Shown here in pieces: positions 1-8,481 of a DNA stretch of 64,000 nt. The stretch is from Sphingomonadaceae bacterium OTU29LAMAA1 (lineage in GTDB: Bacteria; Pseudomonadota; Alphaproteobacteria; Sphingomonadales; Sphingomonadaceae), in assembly GCA_024072375.1 (NCBI GenBank), contig CP099617.1, positions 2,088,001-2,152,000 of the forward strand, written 5' to 3'. The notes under the pieces were generated by a model, which saw only the letters and a list, made by a program, of their open reading frames with translations, was not told where the DNA came from and did not search any database. The translations under genes were made by a program, and so were the position numbers. Position 1 is the stretch's first letter. Each line of letters opens with the position of its first letter.

Positions 1-707
1 GGAGCGACCGGTGCAGACTCGGCGCTCTGCCGGACGAAGGGTGTGATCGCGTGCACGATCGCCTCAATCGCCTCATAGGTCGGGCGGAAATTGGTCCCTG
101 TCTGGCCGACCAGCCCGGCCTGCTCCGACAGCACCGTATCGGCGCGCTGCAACGCCGCCTCGATCCGACGGAAGCGGTCGGTGACCTCCGCCACCTGCTC
201 GACCGGCGTATCGGCCAGCGCGGCGCGGAACTGGCCATAGCCTTCGGCCGCGGCGCCCTCGTCGAGGTAGCGCGCGAAGTCAGCACCGGTAAATCTGCCG
301 AGGCGCGGATGCACGACCAGCGGCACGCGGCGCAGCGGCGCCAGGAATTCGCCGATCCGCACCAGCGATTCGCACGCGCCCTTGCGTCCCTCGACGCCAT
401 ATTCCTCCAACGTCGGGTGCGCGGTGTCCCAGAAATTTTCGAACAGCCCGGCGAGCAGACCGGCCCCCGCCTCCACGACGGCAAGATCCCCAGCGCGTGC
501 GCCAGCCCGCATCAGATAGACGGCGAGCCAGACGTCGCGGGTTTGTCGCGCCTGCGCCTCGATCATCGCGATCGCGCGGTCCCAGTCGGCGTCGTCGGAC
601 GGACATTCGAACGCCTGCTCGATCACCTGCCGGCCGGGATCGTACGACAAATCCGGCCCGGCGGGCGCGTCCGGTGCAACCGGCGTCAGGAACGTTGTGA
701 GATCCAT
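1..707 (-). CDS. tssA: Type VI secretion protein TssA (partial, C-terminus beyond left edge)
   Basis: The frame opens at an ATG at 707 and stays open to the window edge, giving at least 235 residues. The N-terminal part reads like the ImpA_N domain of TssA: an acidic, proline-rich start (MDLTTFLTPVAPDAPAG), then a helical region with PSDDADWDRAI, RQTRDVWLAVYL and a conserved ENFWDTAHP segment. TssA is a cytoplasmic T6SS component that helps assemble baseplate and sheath. It lies 21 bases downstream of the OmpA-domain gene on the same strand, so the two probably form an operon leading into more T6SS genes outside the window. The C-terminal class of TssA cannot be judged. Confidence 0.85.
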   Translation of the reverse strand, partial: MDLTTFLTPVAPDAPAGPDLSYDPGRQVIEQAFECPSDDADWDRAIAMIEAQARQTRDVWLAVYLMRAGARAGDLAVVEAGAGLLAGLFENFWDTAHPTLEEYGVEGRKGACESLVRIGEFLAPLRRVPLVVHPRLGRFTGADFARYLDEGAAAEGYGQFRAALADTPVEQVAEVTDRFRRIEAALQRADTVLSEQAGLVGQTGTNFRPTYEAIEAIVHAITPFVRQSAESAPVA

Positions 708-728
708 GTCAAAATCCCGACGCGAGTG

Positions 729-1415
729 TCAGGAAATCAACTCCGCCTCGACGCGGCGATTAGCCGGATCGCTTTTGGCCCGACCCGGCAGCGGTACGCT
801 GGCCCCGTAACCGCGGGTTTGCAAACGACTGCCCTCGACACCCAAGACGATGAGATAATCCGCTACCGCACGGGCACGCGCCGCCGATAGCGGCGTGTTG
901 ACGCGTGCGCCACCGCGCAGGTCGGTATGCCCCTCGATCAGGAAGCGCTTGTCCTTCAATTCGGGCAGTAGCAGCGACCGCGCGAAGACCTGCGCCGCGC
1001 GAGTCCCTTCGGCAGACAATTGCGCAGAATTCAGCTCGAACCCGATCATCAGGTCGGCACGTGGGCGACGTGCGGTGGCATAATCAACCGCCGGGGTCGC
1101 CGCCGCACCAGCATAGGCCGGGCGACGCTGCGCCAGACCACGCCGCGAGCGCGCCGCGCTGCGTGCAGTTGCCTGACGCGACGGCGCGTTTGCCGCATCG
1201 CCCGCCGCGGACGGCCGCGCGAGGCGGAAGCCCTTCGTGTCAGGCGCATCCCGCGTCGCGACCGGCTGGATCGCGCCATCGCCGCATTTGCCTGCGAACG
1301 TGCAGAGATATTGTTCTACGCTGGGCTTGGAAGCGGACGACGCCGCATCCTGCGCATGGCCAGCGGCAGCGCAAGAAAGGATCGCCAGTGAAACTGTCAG
1401 CATCCGCAACGACAT
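729..1415 (-). CDS. OmpA-domain envelope protein next to T6SS genes
   Basis: The product is 228 residues. I chose the ATG at 1415 because it starts a clear signal peptide (MSLRMLTVSLAILSCAAAGHAQ); the longer frame to 1493 adds a non-signal-like leader. A low-complexity Ala/Arg-rich middle is followed from about residue 120 by an OmpA C-terminal peptidoglycan-binding domain (FELNSAQLSAEGT, LIEGHTDLRGG, LSAARARAVADYL, NRRVE). OmpA-like proteins in T6SS loci often anchor the machine to the cell wall. The gene precedes tssA on the same strand and diverges from vgrG. A T6SS role is inferred from position. Confidence 0.8.
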   Translation of the reverse strand: MSLRMLTVSLAILSCAAAGHAQDAASSASKPSVEQYLCTFAGKCGDGAIQPVATRDAPDTKGFRLARPSAAGDAANAPSRQATARSAARSRRGLAQRRPAYAGAAATPAVDYATARRPRADLMIGFELNSAQLSAEGTRAAQVFARSLLLPELKDKRFLIEGHTDLRGGARVNTPLSAARARAVADYLIVLGVEGSRLQTRGYGASVPLPGRAKSDPANRRVEAELIS

Positions 1416-1715
1416 GTCGTACTCCCGTGCATGCACCCGGTGCTGATTGGTCTTAGGACGAGCCCGGATACGAAGCAACCCGTATGGCAGCACTACATGC
1501 GCAATACCGTACCAACCCTATGATCGGAACGTCATTCGGTCTGAAAAGGACGGAATACGTCGCGGACGACTTTTTCTTAACCATGACAATGTCGTGACGG
1601 AGACGGGAAACCTCGCCGGGCGGTACGGACGCAAGGGTAAAGCATTGTACGCTCTGCCAGGTGCCGGTAGGATCGGTGCCGTCGCGCGGTTCGGCGCAAG
1701 TGGCGGGAGTGCTTG
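1416..1715. other. Divergent intergenic region between OmpA-domain gene and vgrG
   Basis: About 300 bases separate the two divergent T6SS transcription units and should carry promoters for both. A purine-rich ribosome-binding stretch (gcgggag, about 1702-1708) precedes the vgrG start. No convincing sigma54 or sigma70 boxes, repeats or small genes were recognised. Confidence 0.4.
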
Positions 1716-3746
1716 GTGGCAGACACGACGCAGCGCCTGACGCAGATGGCGATCGACGTTGGCGACGAGCAGGTCGTCCTCGAACGGATTCAAAGTCACG
1801 AGAGTATCGGGATGCCGTTTGCGGTGCGGGCTGACATCATTTCACCACTGGAAATCGACCTTCAGCCTCATCTCGGAAAACCGGCCTCGCTCAGTGTGTT
1901 GGAGGATGGCGAATTACTCCGCCACTTTCACGGGCTGGTCACCGCGGGCGAATATACGAAGGAATCGCAGGCCGGGCATCATTACCGTCTGTCGATCCAG
2001 CCGTGGACCTTCTACCTCGACCAGAACCGTCAGATGGCGATCTATCAGGACAAGACGGTCGTGCAGATCATCAAGCAGGTGATCGAGGGCGCCGGCATCC
2101 AGGACGTCGACTATACCCGGCTGGTCCTGCCCCGCGTGCCGCGCGGCTACACGGTGCAATATCGCGAGAGCGACTTCGCCTTCATCTCGCGACTGATGGA
2201 AGAGGAAGGCATCTATTACTTCTTCCGCCACGACGCCGATCGCCACGTCATGGTGCTGTGCGAAGGCCCCGCGTCGCACCAGCCGGGCAAGCCCGCGCTG
2301 CTGAAATACAATGCCAACAGCGTTTCGGTCTTCACCACCGATTCGAAGTCGCGCTTCGGATCGCAGGGCGATTTCCTGCAAACCTGGGTGGAACGCGTCG
2401 CCTCCACCGGCGAAGCCCGCGTCACCACCCGCGATTTCGACTTCGAATCGCCCGACCAGCCGCTGACCGCGGAAGCCGCAAGCGAAGGCGCGCATCCACG
2501 CGACGACCGCGAGATCTTCGTCTACCCGGGCCGCTACACGCGCGAGAAGACGGGGCGCGGCGATCAGGAGAGCACCGGACGCGAACGGGGCCAGGCGCTG
2601 CTCGACGCGCAGCGCGCCGGTCGCCGCACCTTTTCCGGCACCTCGCAGTCCGCGGGCCTCACCACCGGTTATCGCGTCGACGTCACCGATCACCCGGCCG
2701 GGCGAATGAACGCATCCTATCTCATCACCGGCACCCACCATTCGATCGCGGCGGAAAGCTATCGTTCGGGCCAGCAGGACGACGAAGACGCCTTCAACGT
2801 CAAGTTCGACGCGATCCCCGCCGACACCGTCTTCCGTCCCCGCCCCGCGACGCCGCGTCCGCGCGTGCAGGGGCTGGAGTCGGCGATCGTCACCGGTCCG
2901 CCGGGCGAGACGATCTATACGGACGAATACGGCCGGGTGAAGGTCCGCTTCCACTGGGACCGCGCCGATACCCCGGGCGAGCGAGCGACCTGCTGGATCC
3001 GCGTGTCGCAGACCGGCGGCCTCGGCAACGTCATCCTGCCGCGCGTCGGCCACGAGGTGCTGGTCGATTTCCTCGACGGCGATCCCGACCGCCCGCTGAT
3101 CGTCGGCCGCGTGTTCAACAAGGCACACATGCCGGTCTACGACCTGCCGGCCAACAAGACGCGTGCGGTGTGGCGCACCCTGACCTACGGCGCGTCCGGC
3201 AGCTACCCGCAGGCCGAAGCGCTCGACAGTGGCGCCAACCGCACCTCGAACGAGATCCGGTTCGAGGACAAGGGCGGGCAGGAAGAGATGTTCATCCACG
3301 CCGAGCGGGACATGAACAGCCGCGTCCGCTTCGACGAGAGCCGCCACGTCGGCCATAACCAGCAGCGTCGCGTCGGCCTCGATCGCAGCACCAACATCGG
3401 CCAGGACGACACGAAGACGATCGGCCGCGACCGCACGACGCACGTGATCGGCAAGGACGGCCTGCTCGTCGACGGTACGCTCAACATCGAATCGAAGACA
3501 TCGATCACGCTGCGGGTCGGCAGTTCCGTCGTCGTGATCGGCCCGACCGGGATCGTCATCCAGTCGCCGCACGTGGAGGTGCAGGCGGGCGCCGAGGCGA
3601 TCATCAACGCCGGTGCGCAGACGCGGATCAACGGGTCGGCGACGCTGTTGCTCAACGGCGGCACGACGCAGATCAACCCGGACGGCCTCGGCGCCGGCGC
3701 CTTCGGCAGCAGCATGGCGCTCGGCCCCGCCGCGGGCGAAGGCTGA
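1716..3746 (+). CDS. vgrG: Type VI secretion spike protein VgrG
   Basis: This protein of about 676 residues has the usual VgrG order: an N-terminal gp27-like region (FHGLVTAGEY, YQDKTVVQIIKQV, YRESDFAFISRLMEEEGIYYFF), a gp5-like OB fold (TIYTDEYGRVKVRFHWDR, WIRVSQTGGLGN, ILPRVGHEVLVDFLDGDPDRP), and a beta-helical spike with repeated VGxDRSTNIG-type motifs. VgrG trimers form the puncturing tip of the T6SS and carry PAAR effectors. The start is GTG at 1716 or TTG at 1713, both behind gcgggag. There is no C-terminal effector extension, so cargo is expected to be a separate protein, such as the PAAR protein at 6256. Confidence 0.95.
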   Translation: MADTTQRLTQMAIDVGDEQVVLERIQSHESIGMPFAVRADIISPLEIDLQPHLGKPASLSVLEDGELLRHFHGLVTAGEYTKESQAGHHYRLSIQPWTFYLDQNRQMAIYQDKTVVQIIKQVIEGAGIQDVDYTRLVLPRVPRGYTVQYRESDFAFISRLMEEEGIYYFFRHDADRHVMVLCEGPASHQPGKPALLKYNANSVSVFTTDSKSRFGSQGDFLQTWVERVASTGEARVTTRDFDFESPDQPLTAEAASEGAHPRDDREIFVYPGRYTREKTGRGDQESTGRERGQALLDAQRAGRRTFSGTSQSAGLTTGYRVDVTDHPAGRMNASYLITGTHHSIAAESYRSGQQDDEDAFNVKFDAIPADTVFRPRPATPRPRVQGLESAIVTGPPGETIYTDEYGRVKVRFHWDRADTPGERATCWIRVSQTGGLGNVILPRVGHEVLVDFLDGDPDRPLIVGRVFNKAHMPVYDLPANKTRAVWRTLTYGASGSYPQAEALDSGANRTSNEIRFEDKGGQEEMFIHAERDMNSRVRFDESRHVGHNQQRRVGLDRSTNIGQDDTKTIGRDRTTHVIGKDGLLVDGTLNIESKTSITLRVGSSVVVIGPTGIVIQSPHVEVQAGAEAIINAGAQTRINGSATLLLNGGTTQINPDGLGAGAFGSSMALGPAAGEG

Positions 3747-3750
3747 CCGG

Positions 3751-4323
3751 ATGACCGATGCATGGACGGCAGTGCGGCTGACCGAGGCGCGGCAGGTCGC
3801 TGCGCTGATGGGGGTCGACCGCGACGACCAGCCGGCGCACGATGTCCCGGCCCGCCAGCATTTCGACGCCCTGCGCAGCAGCGGGCAACGGTCGGCCGCA
3901 CTCGACTATCTGGGTCACGCCCTTCCCCGGCTCGAGGCGATCGCCTGGGCCGCGCGCATCGTCGGCGATGCCGCCGCGGCGGAACCACCACCGTCGCGCG
4001 CACGCCACGCGCTGGACGTGGCGTTGCGCTGGCTGGAGGAGCCGAGCGAGGCGCATCGTCGCGCGGCCGGTGAGGCTGCGGAGGCTATCAGCCGCCCCGT
4101 CGCCGAACGGCTGCTGGCCTCGGCCATATTCTATTCGGGCGGGTCGATCGCTGCCGTGGGCGCGGCGCCGATCGTGCCGCCGGAACACGTCGCCGCACGC
4201 TATGCCGTCGGTGCGATCCGTGCGGTTGCGCACCGCGGCGGCGACTCCGCCGCGGCGATCGAGCGCGCCTTGACGCTGGGCGAGCGAATCGCGGAGCGCG
4301 GCCTGACGGCGCTCGACCGATGA
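3751..4323 (+). CDS. T6SS-associated DUF6931-like protein
   Basis: This 190-residue, Ala-rich, mostly helical protein starts at the ATG five bases after the vgrG stop. Recognisable stretches include LDYLGHALPRLEAIAWAARIV and a C-terminal YAVGAIRAVAHRGGD. The composition and position match the DUF6931 family, found beside VgrG and FHA genes in T6SS loci; its biochemical role is not known to me. Its stop overlaps the next start (ATGA at 4320-4323), so it is probably translationally coupled to the FHA gene. No signal peptide or membrane segment is seen, so it should be cytoplasmic. Confidence 0.6.
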   Translation: MTDAWTAVRLTEARQVAALMGVDRDDQPAHDVPARQHFDALRSSGQRSAALDYLGHALPRLEAIAWAARIVGDAAAAEPPPSRARHALDVALRWLEEPSEAHRRAAGEAAEAISRPVAERLLASAIFYSGGSIAAVGAAPIVPPEHVAARYAVGAIRAVAHRGGDSAAAIERALTLGERIAERGLTALDR

Positions 4324-5786
4324 CGCTTACCCTCGCCATCGAAGGGGGCCGACGCCTCGACAACGGATCGCCGTCCGAACTCGTCCTGCACCGCCGGGGC
4401 GCGATCGTCGGCCGGGCGACAACCTGCGACTGGGCGCTGCCCGATCCCACCCGCCATGTCTCGTCACGGCATTTCGAGGTGCGGTTCGATGGCGGGGACT
4501 ATGTCCTGATCGATTGCAGCACCAACGGCACGATGCTCGCCGGCACCGGCGAACGGCTCGGCGCGCCGCACCGGATCGCCGACGGCGACCGCTTTCAGGT
4601 TGGCGGCTATGTCATCGCCGCCCGGCTGACGGGTGCCGCCCAGCCCCCCGCCGAGCCATCCGCCGCCGCAGCTCCGGTCTGGCGGGGATGGGACGACGGC
4701 CTGCCCGCCCCCTCTCCCGCGCCGGCGACGAGCGGGTGGGATGCGCCACCGCCGCAGGCACCCGGCGGATCGGCGTCGGCGGGCTGGGTGCCGCAGGTCG
4801 GTCCATCGCTTGCCCGCCCCGACGGGCATCGCGCCGCCGCCGGCTGGGAGGGTAGCGATCGGGACGGGCGGCCGGCGCAATCCGTGGCGGCGCCGCGTGG
4901 CGGCGGCTGGCGCCCCGATGCCGCTGCGGCGCTGCCGCCGGTCGCCTCCGCCTGGGAAGCGGCGACCCCGCCCCCGCCGCCCGCGTCGGCATGGTCGAGT
5001 GCGGCCCCGGCGCAGCCCGCTGCGGTGTCGCCGGACGACCTGTGGGGGCGTATCGCCGAGGGCAATGTCGTCGACTGGGCGCGCGGCGGCTTCGGCCAGC
5101 CGGTCGAGCCGGCGCGAGATCCGCTCGGGCTTTCGCCACCACCGGGCAGCGCGGCGCTGCCGGTCGAGCGTCCGCCAGTCCCCCAACCCGCACCGGCGCC
5201 CCTTATTGCCAACGGTGCGGCAGATGCGTTCGCGCGGGCGGCGGGACTCGATCCGGCGCAATCGGAAGGCGAACAATGGTTGCCACGCGCGGGCAGCCTG
5301 TTCCGGCGACTGATCGCCGGGCTGGTGGTGATGGTCGAGGCGCGTGCCCGCGCCAAGGCTCAGCTCGGGGCGGAGGCGACCGCGTTCAGTCCCGGCGGGC
5401 ACAATCCACTGAAATTCGCACGCACGCCGGACGAGGCAGTGGCGATGCTGCTGGGTCCGCCGCAGGCCGGCTTCATGCCGGCGGAGCAGGCGATCGAAGA
5501 CGCATTCCAGGATCTTCAGTCACATCAGGTTGCGACGCTGCGGGCGATGCAGGGCGCCCTGCGAACGACGCTGGAGCGTTTCTCTCCCACTGCGATCCGT
5601 GCGCGCGCCAATGCCGGGGGCATGATCGAACGGATTCTTCCCGCGGCACGCGATGCCGCCCTTTGGCAAGCATATGAACGTGAGTTCGGCGGGGTCGCGC
5701 AAGGCTCCGACGAGGCATTCCTCGATATGTTCGCCAAGGAATTCCGCGAAGCCTATAACGAACAATCCCGCCGGACGCGGCGCTGA
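4320..5786 (+). CDS. tagH: T6SS FHA-domain protein (TagH/ImpI type)
   Basis: The product is 488 residues. Residues 1-100 are an FHA phosphothreonine-binding domain with IVGRATTCDW, HVSSRHFEVRF and the DCSTNGT signature. Residues 105-245 are a low-complexity linker rich in Pro, Ala and regularly placed Trp. Residues 310-480 carry the conserved C-terminal domain of T6SS FHA proteins (FRRLIAGLVVMVEARARAK, NPLKFARTPDEAVAMLLG, LQSHQVATLRAMQGAL, YEREFGGV). Such proteins take part in threonine-phosphorylation control of T6SS assembly. The matching kinase and phosphatase are not in this window. It overlaps the preceding gene by four bases. Confidence 0.88.
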   Translation: MTLTLAIEGGRRLDNGSPSELVLHRRGAIVGRATTCDWALPDPTRHVSSRHFEVRFDGGDYVLIDCSTNGTMLAGTGERLGAPHRIADGDRFQVGGYVIAARLTGAAQPPAEPSAAAAPVWRGWDDGLPAPSPAPATSGWDAPPPQAPGGSASAGWVPQVGPSLARPDGHRAAAGWEGSDRDGRPAQSVAAPRGGGWRPDAAAALPPVASAWEAATPPPPPASAWSSAAPAQPAAVSPDDLWGRIAEGNVVDWARGGFGQPVEPARDPLGLSPPPGSAALPVERPPVPQPAPAPLIANGAADAFARAAGLDPAQSEGEQWLPRAGSLFRRLIAGLVVMVEARARAKAQLGAEATAFSPGGHNPLKFARTPDEAVAMLLGPPQAGFMPAEQAIEDAFQDLQSHQVATLRAMQGALRTTLERFSPTAIRARANAGGMIERILPAARDAALWQAYEREFGGVAQGSDEAFLDMFAKEFREAYNEQSRRTRR

Positions 5787-5805
5787 ACCTGGAGCAGGAC
5801 GAACC

Positions 5806-6243
5806 GTGGCCAGCCACACCGATATCGCCGTAACCGCGCTGCGCCCGTCCGGCTGGGTCGACAAGACGATGATCGTCTATGCCGCGCCCGCCGACCCGGC
5901 GAAGACGATCGCCCCCAACATGGTCGTCGCCCGCGATGCGCTGGGCGCCAGCGAGACGTTCCGCGAATATTGCAACCGGCAGATCGACGGGTTCCGCGCC
6001 ACCCTGCCCCACTTTCACCGTGAGGAGGAGGGACCGGGGCAGGTGCATGGCCATGACGCGTTCCAGATCCTGTTCAACTGGACGTCCGGCGCGGGGACGT
6101 TGCGGCAGCGCGTGTTTTTCATCTCGGCAGGTCATGGCGTCGTCGTCACCTTCACCGCTACCGCTGCGCTGGATGATTTCGCGGATCAGGAAGGCGTGTT
6201 CCAGCAGGGACTGGCAGGTCTGACGATCGGCCGGGTTTCGTAG
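5806..6243 (+). CDS. Eag-type T6SS effector chaperone (DUF1795/DcrB fold)
   Basis: The product is 145 residues and starts at a GTG at 5806 behind the ribosome site ggagcagg (5791). The sequence is DUF1795/DcrB-like: an N-terminal WVDKTMIVYAAP strand pair, PNMVVARDALGASETFREYCNRQI, a central LPHFHREEE, and a GAGTLRQRVFFI...VVVTFTATAALDDFADQEGVF segment. In the T6SS, this family comprises the Eag chaperones, which bind the transmembrane segments of prePAAR effectors and load them on VgrG. The next gene, 12 bases downstream, is such an effector with an exact prePAAR motif. The role is inferred from family and context. Confidence 0.78.
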   Translation: MASHTDIAVTALRPSGWVDKTMIVYAAPADPAKTIAPNMVVARDALGASETFREYCNRQIDGFRATLPHFHREEEGPGQVHGHDAFQILFNWTSGAGTLRQRVFFISAGHGVVVTFTATAALDDFADQEGVFQQGLAGLTIGRVS

Positions 6244-6255
6244 CGGCAGCCCGGC

Positions 6256-7461
6256 GTGACCGATCTGCCCGCCGCGCGCGTCGGAGACGCCATCGCGCAC
6301 AGCAACGCCGGGACCGGCATGCTGCTCGGCGTGCTTGCGGGCGTGGCGGTCGGTGCGGTGCTGGTCGCCGCGACCGTTGCGACGGGCGGGCTGGCGCTGG
6401 TCGCCGCCGCCGGTGCCGCGGCGGGCGCGGTATCGGCGGGCGGGCTCGGCGGCATGTACATCGGCGAGGCGTCGATGGGGCCGGCGTGCGGCACATTCGT
6501 CACCGGATCGCCCAACGTCTTCGTCAATTCGAAGCCCGCGACCTTCACCGCGGGATCGTTCGCCTCGTGCAGCAAGGACAGCGGCCCGATCCCCCTTGCC
6601 ACCGGATCGGCATCGGTCATCATCAATTCCGGATATGCCGGTCGCCGGGACGAGACGCTGGGATGCAGCGCGAAATCGGTGCCGATGGTGTCGCCCAACG
6701 TCTTCATCGGCGGACCGAGCGCGCAGGACCCGCGCGTCTTCATTCAGCCGGAAGTGCCCGGCTGGGCCGTGACGGCGTTGCAGGTGCTGGGCGTCGCCGG
6801 CGCGATCGCCGCCCTGCCCTTCGCGATCGCCACCGTCGGGGTGGCGGCGACGATCGGCGGCGGGCTGCTCGGCTTCGCCGGCGCGCTGGGCGGTGGCGCC
6901 GGCGGCCGTGCGCTCGGCGAGGCGCTGGGGCTATCCGAAGCGGGCACGCGCGCGCTGGAAACGGCGGGCGGGTTCCTCGGCGGCATGGTGGGCGGCGCGG
7001 CGGGGGTGCGTGGCGGTCAGGCAGCGTCCGCCCGATATCAGGCGGCGGTCGTGGCATCGCGCCGGGCGACGGCACAGTCGTTCTACGCCGAGCAAAACTG
7101 GCCCCAGGCACGGATCGACTCGCATCTCAAAGGTATCGACTTCTCGAAACCCGTTCGTGTCGGCTCCATCCCCGCGAATTCGACCATGGGACAATGGCAG
7201 GTTCCCAATGGCCCCAAGGGTAATTATTTCGCTCCCGTCAGCGAAACGCCCGGACGATTGGGTATATCACCGGTAGGGCATGATCCCGCCGTCGGTGCCG
7301 TATCGAAGGTGCAGACGACCTATACCAACCCTGGTCCCGTTCGCGCCCTGCAGTCGCACGCCGCGAATATCGACGACAACTGGTCCAGTCCCTATGCCAC
7401 CGCAGTCACTCCGGGCGGCGGCACGCAATACTTCGTTCCGGACCCAGGTTCCTTTCATTGA
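6256..7461 (+). CDS. prePAAR/PAAR T6SS effector with two transmembrane regions and C-terminal toxin domain
   Basis: The product is 401 residues. Residues 6-15 (AARVGDAIAH) match the prePAAR signature AARxxDxxxH exactly. A first hydrophobic region spans about 21-66, PAAR-like repeats about 70-155 (SPNVFVNSKPAT, IINSGYAGRRDET, SPNVFIGGPSAQD), and a second Gly/Ala-rich hydrophobic region about 168-250. The C-terminal part from about 275 (SFYAEQNWPQARIDSHLKG, GNYFAPVSE, LGISPVGHDP, LQSHAANIDDNWS, PGGGTQYFVPDPGSF) resembles polymorphic-toxin domain 46 (Ntox46); the usual [KR]STxxPxxDxx[ST] motif is only partly kept. The protein should sit on the VgrG tip, aided by the upstream Eag chaperone, and deliver the toxin to neighbours. 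The catalytic activity is unknown. Confidence 0.85.
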   Translation: MTDLPAARVGDAIAHSNAGTGMLLGVLAGVAVGAVLVAATVATGGLALVAAAGAAAGAVSAGGLGGMYIGEASMGPACGTFVTGSPNVFVNSKPATFTAGSFASCSKDSGPIPLATGSASVIINSGYAGRRDETLGCSAKSVPMVSPNVFIGGPSAQDPRVFIQPEVPGWAVTALQVLGVAGAIAALPFAIATVGVAATIGGGLLGFAGALGGGAGGRALGEALGLSEAGTRALETAGGFLGGMVGGAAGVRGGQAASARYQAAVVASRRATAQSFYAEQNWPQARIDSHLKGIDFSKPVRVGSIPANSTMGQWQVPNGPKGNYFAPVSETPGRLGISPVGHDPAVGAVSKVQTTYTNPGPVRALQSHAANIDDNWSSPYATAVTPGGGTQYFVPDPGSFH

Positions 7462-7468
7462 GGCCATG

Positions 7469-7738
7469 ATGGATAGCTCGTTCGACGCCGCGGTTCAGAT
7501 TACAGACAATCGTCTGCAAAGTTTTCCCGACAGCCATTTATTCTTGTACGCCCAAAAGGAGCTGAACAGGATCAACTCGTTCTGGGATGATCACAAATAT
7601 TTCGACATGCCATTTTACGACAGCATAAACATCGGCGTCATGTGCGCGCGCGAGCTGGAAGCGGTAGATCCGAAATATTGCGATATCATCTATAACGCCC
7701 TCGAGGATATACGGCTGAAGGCATCCCGGCACGCATAG
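7469..7738 (+). CDS. Putative immunity protein for the PAAR effector
   Basis: The product is 89 residues (one more if ATG 7466 is used; 7469 has better spacing from gagg at 7460). It starts a few bases after the effector stop, the classic place for a cognate immunity gene. Base composition is visibly lower in GC than the neighbours and rich in Phe, Tyr, Asp and Asn. The sequence is acidic and helical (LYAQKELNRINSFWDDHKYF, GVMCARELEAVDPKYCDIIYNALEDI) without signal peptide or membrane segment, so it should act in the cytoplasm. I do not recognise the family; the function is inferred only from position and size. Confidence 0.6.
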   Translation: MDSSFDAAVQITDNRLQSFPDSHLFLYAQKELNRINSFWDDHKYFDMPFYDSINIGVMCARELEAVDPKYCDIIYNALEDIRLKASRHA

Positions 7739-7877
7739 CGTCGTCCTGACAAGGTGATGCGACAGCTGTCTTCGGGACATCATACAGTCGCTCGTTCGTG
7801 ATCCCGACACGATCGATCGAACCCCGTCACGCAGACCGCCGGAACAGCGCAGCCAGCGCCTTCCGCGGGTTGACCGG

Positions 7878-8141
7878 ATGAGCAGCGAGGTCGACGCAGG
7901 GCGAATGGACGATCCGAGGGCCGTGACACTGTCTTTGCTCGCGTGCCGCGCATCGGGTGCGACGATCTGCCCGAGCGAGGTGGCGCGCGTGATCGCGCCG
8001 GACTGGCGCGGCGCGATGCCCGCAGTCCACGCCGCGATCGACGCGCTGGTTGGCGAAGGGCTGGTGCGGCTGAGCTGGAAAGGACGATCGCTGGCGACAC
8101 GATCGGGACCCTACCGGATCGGCCGTCGCCACGAGGATTGA
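7878..8141 (+). CDS. DUF3253 family small protein
   Basis: The product is 87 residues (78 if translation starts at the ATG at 7905, which has a better ribosome site, agggcga). The core (LLACRASGATICPSEVARVI, DWRGAMPAVHAAIDALVGEGLVRLSWKG, GPYRI) is typical of DUF3253, a small winged-helix-like family. The function is unknown to me. It stands alone after the T6SS module. Confidence 0.65.
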   Translation: MSSEVDAGRMDDPRAVTLSLLACRASGATICPSEVARVIAPDWRGAMPAVHAAIDALVGEGLVRLSWKGRSLATRSGPYRIGRRHED

Positions 8142-8182
8142 CGCCAGGCCCTCTCCCACGGCCCCCGCCACTGCGCTATCGC

Positions 8183-8443
8183 ATGGCGATGGCGAGGAAG
8201 AAGCGCTACCTGACCGCGACGATGGCCGATGGCTATGTGAAGACGATCGGCCCCACCGCGGCGCCGTTCACGCATTATTGGCGCATCGTCGCGCATCTTC
8301 ACGACGGTAAAACCGAAGTATTCTGGGGCCATGCCACGTCCGTGAAGGATGCTGTCGGCAAGGAGGCACTGACGGCACAGGCGGCGAAACGCCACGGGTG
8401 GAAGCGCTTCGATTTCGAAGTCGTCGGGCTTACCGAACATTGA
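8183..8443 (+). CDS. Hypothetical small basic protein
   Basis: The product is 86 residues (ATG 8183, or 8189 for a slightly shorter form). The sequence is basic at the start (MARKKRYLTATMADGYVKTIGP) with several aromatic residues (FTHYWRIVAHLHDGKTEVFWGHATS, HGWKRFDFEVV). No known domain is recognised. It is kept because the composition is protein-like and no other frame here is better, but it could be spurious. Confidence 0.4.
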   Translation: MAMARKKRYLTATMADGYVKTIGPTAAPFTHYWRIVAHLHDGKTEVFWGHATSVKDAVGKEALTAQAAKRHGWKRFDFEVVGLTEH

Positions 8444-8481
8444 CCTCTTGCACGCCACGGGCAGGTTGAAACAGCCGTTCG

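Noticed and set aside
1914..3572. 552-residue open frame on the minus strand
   Set aside because: Antisense to vgrG.
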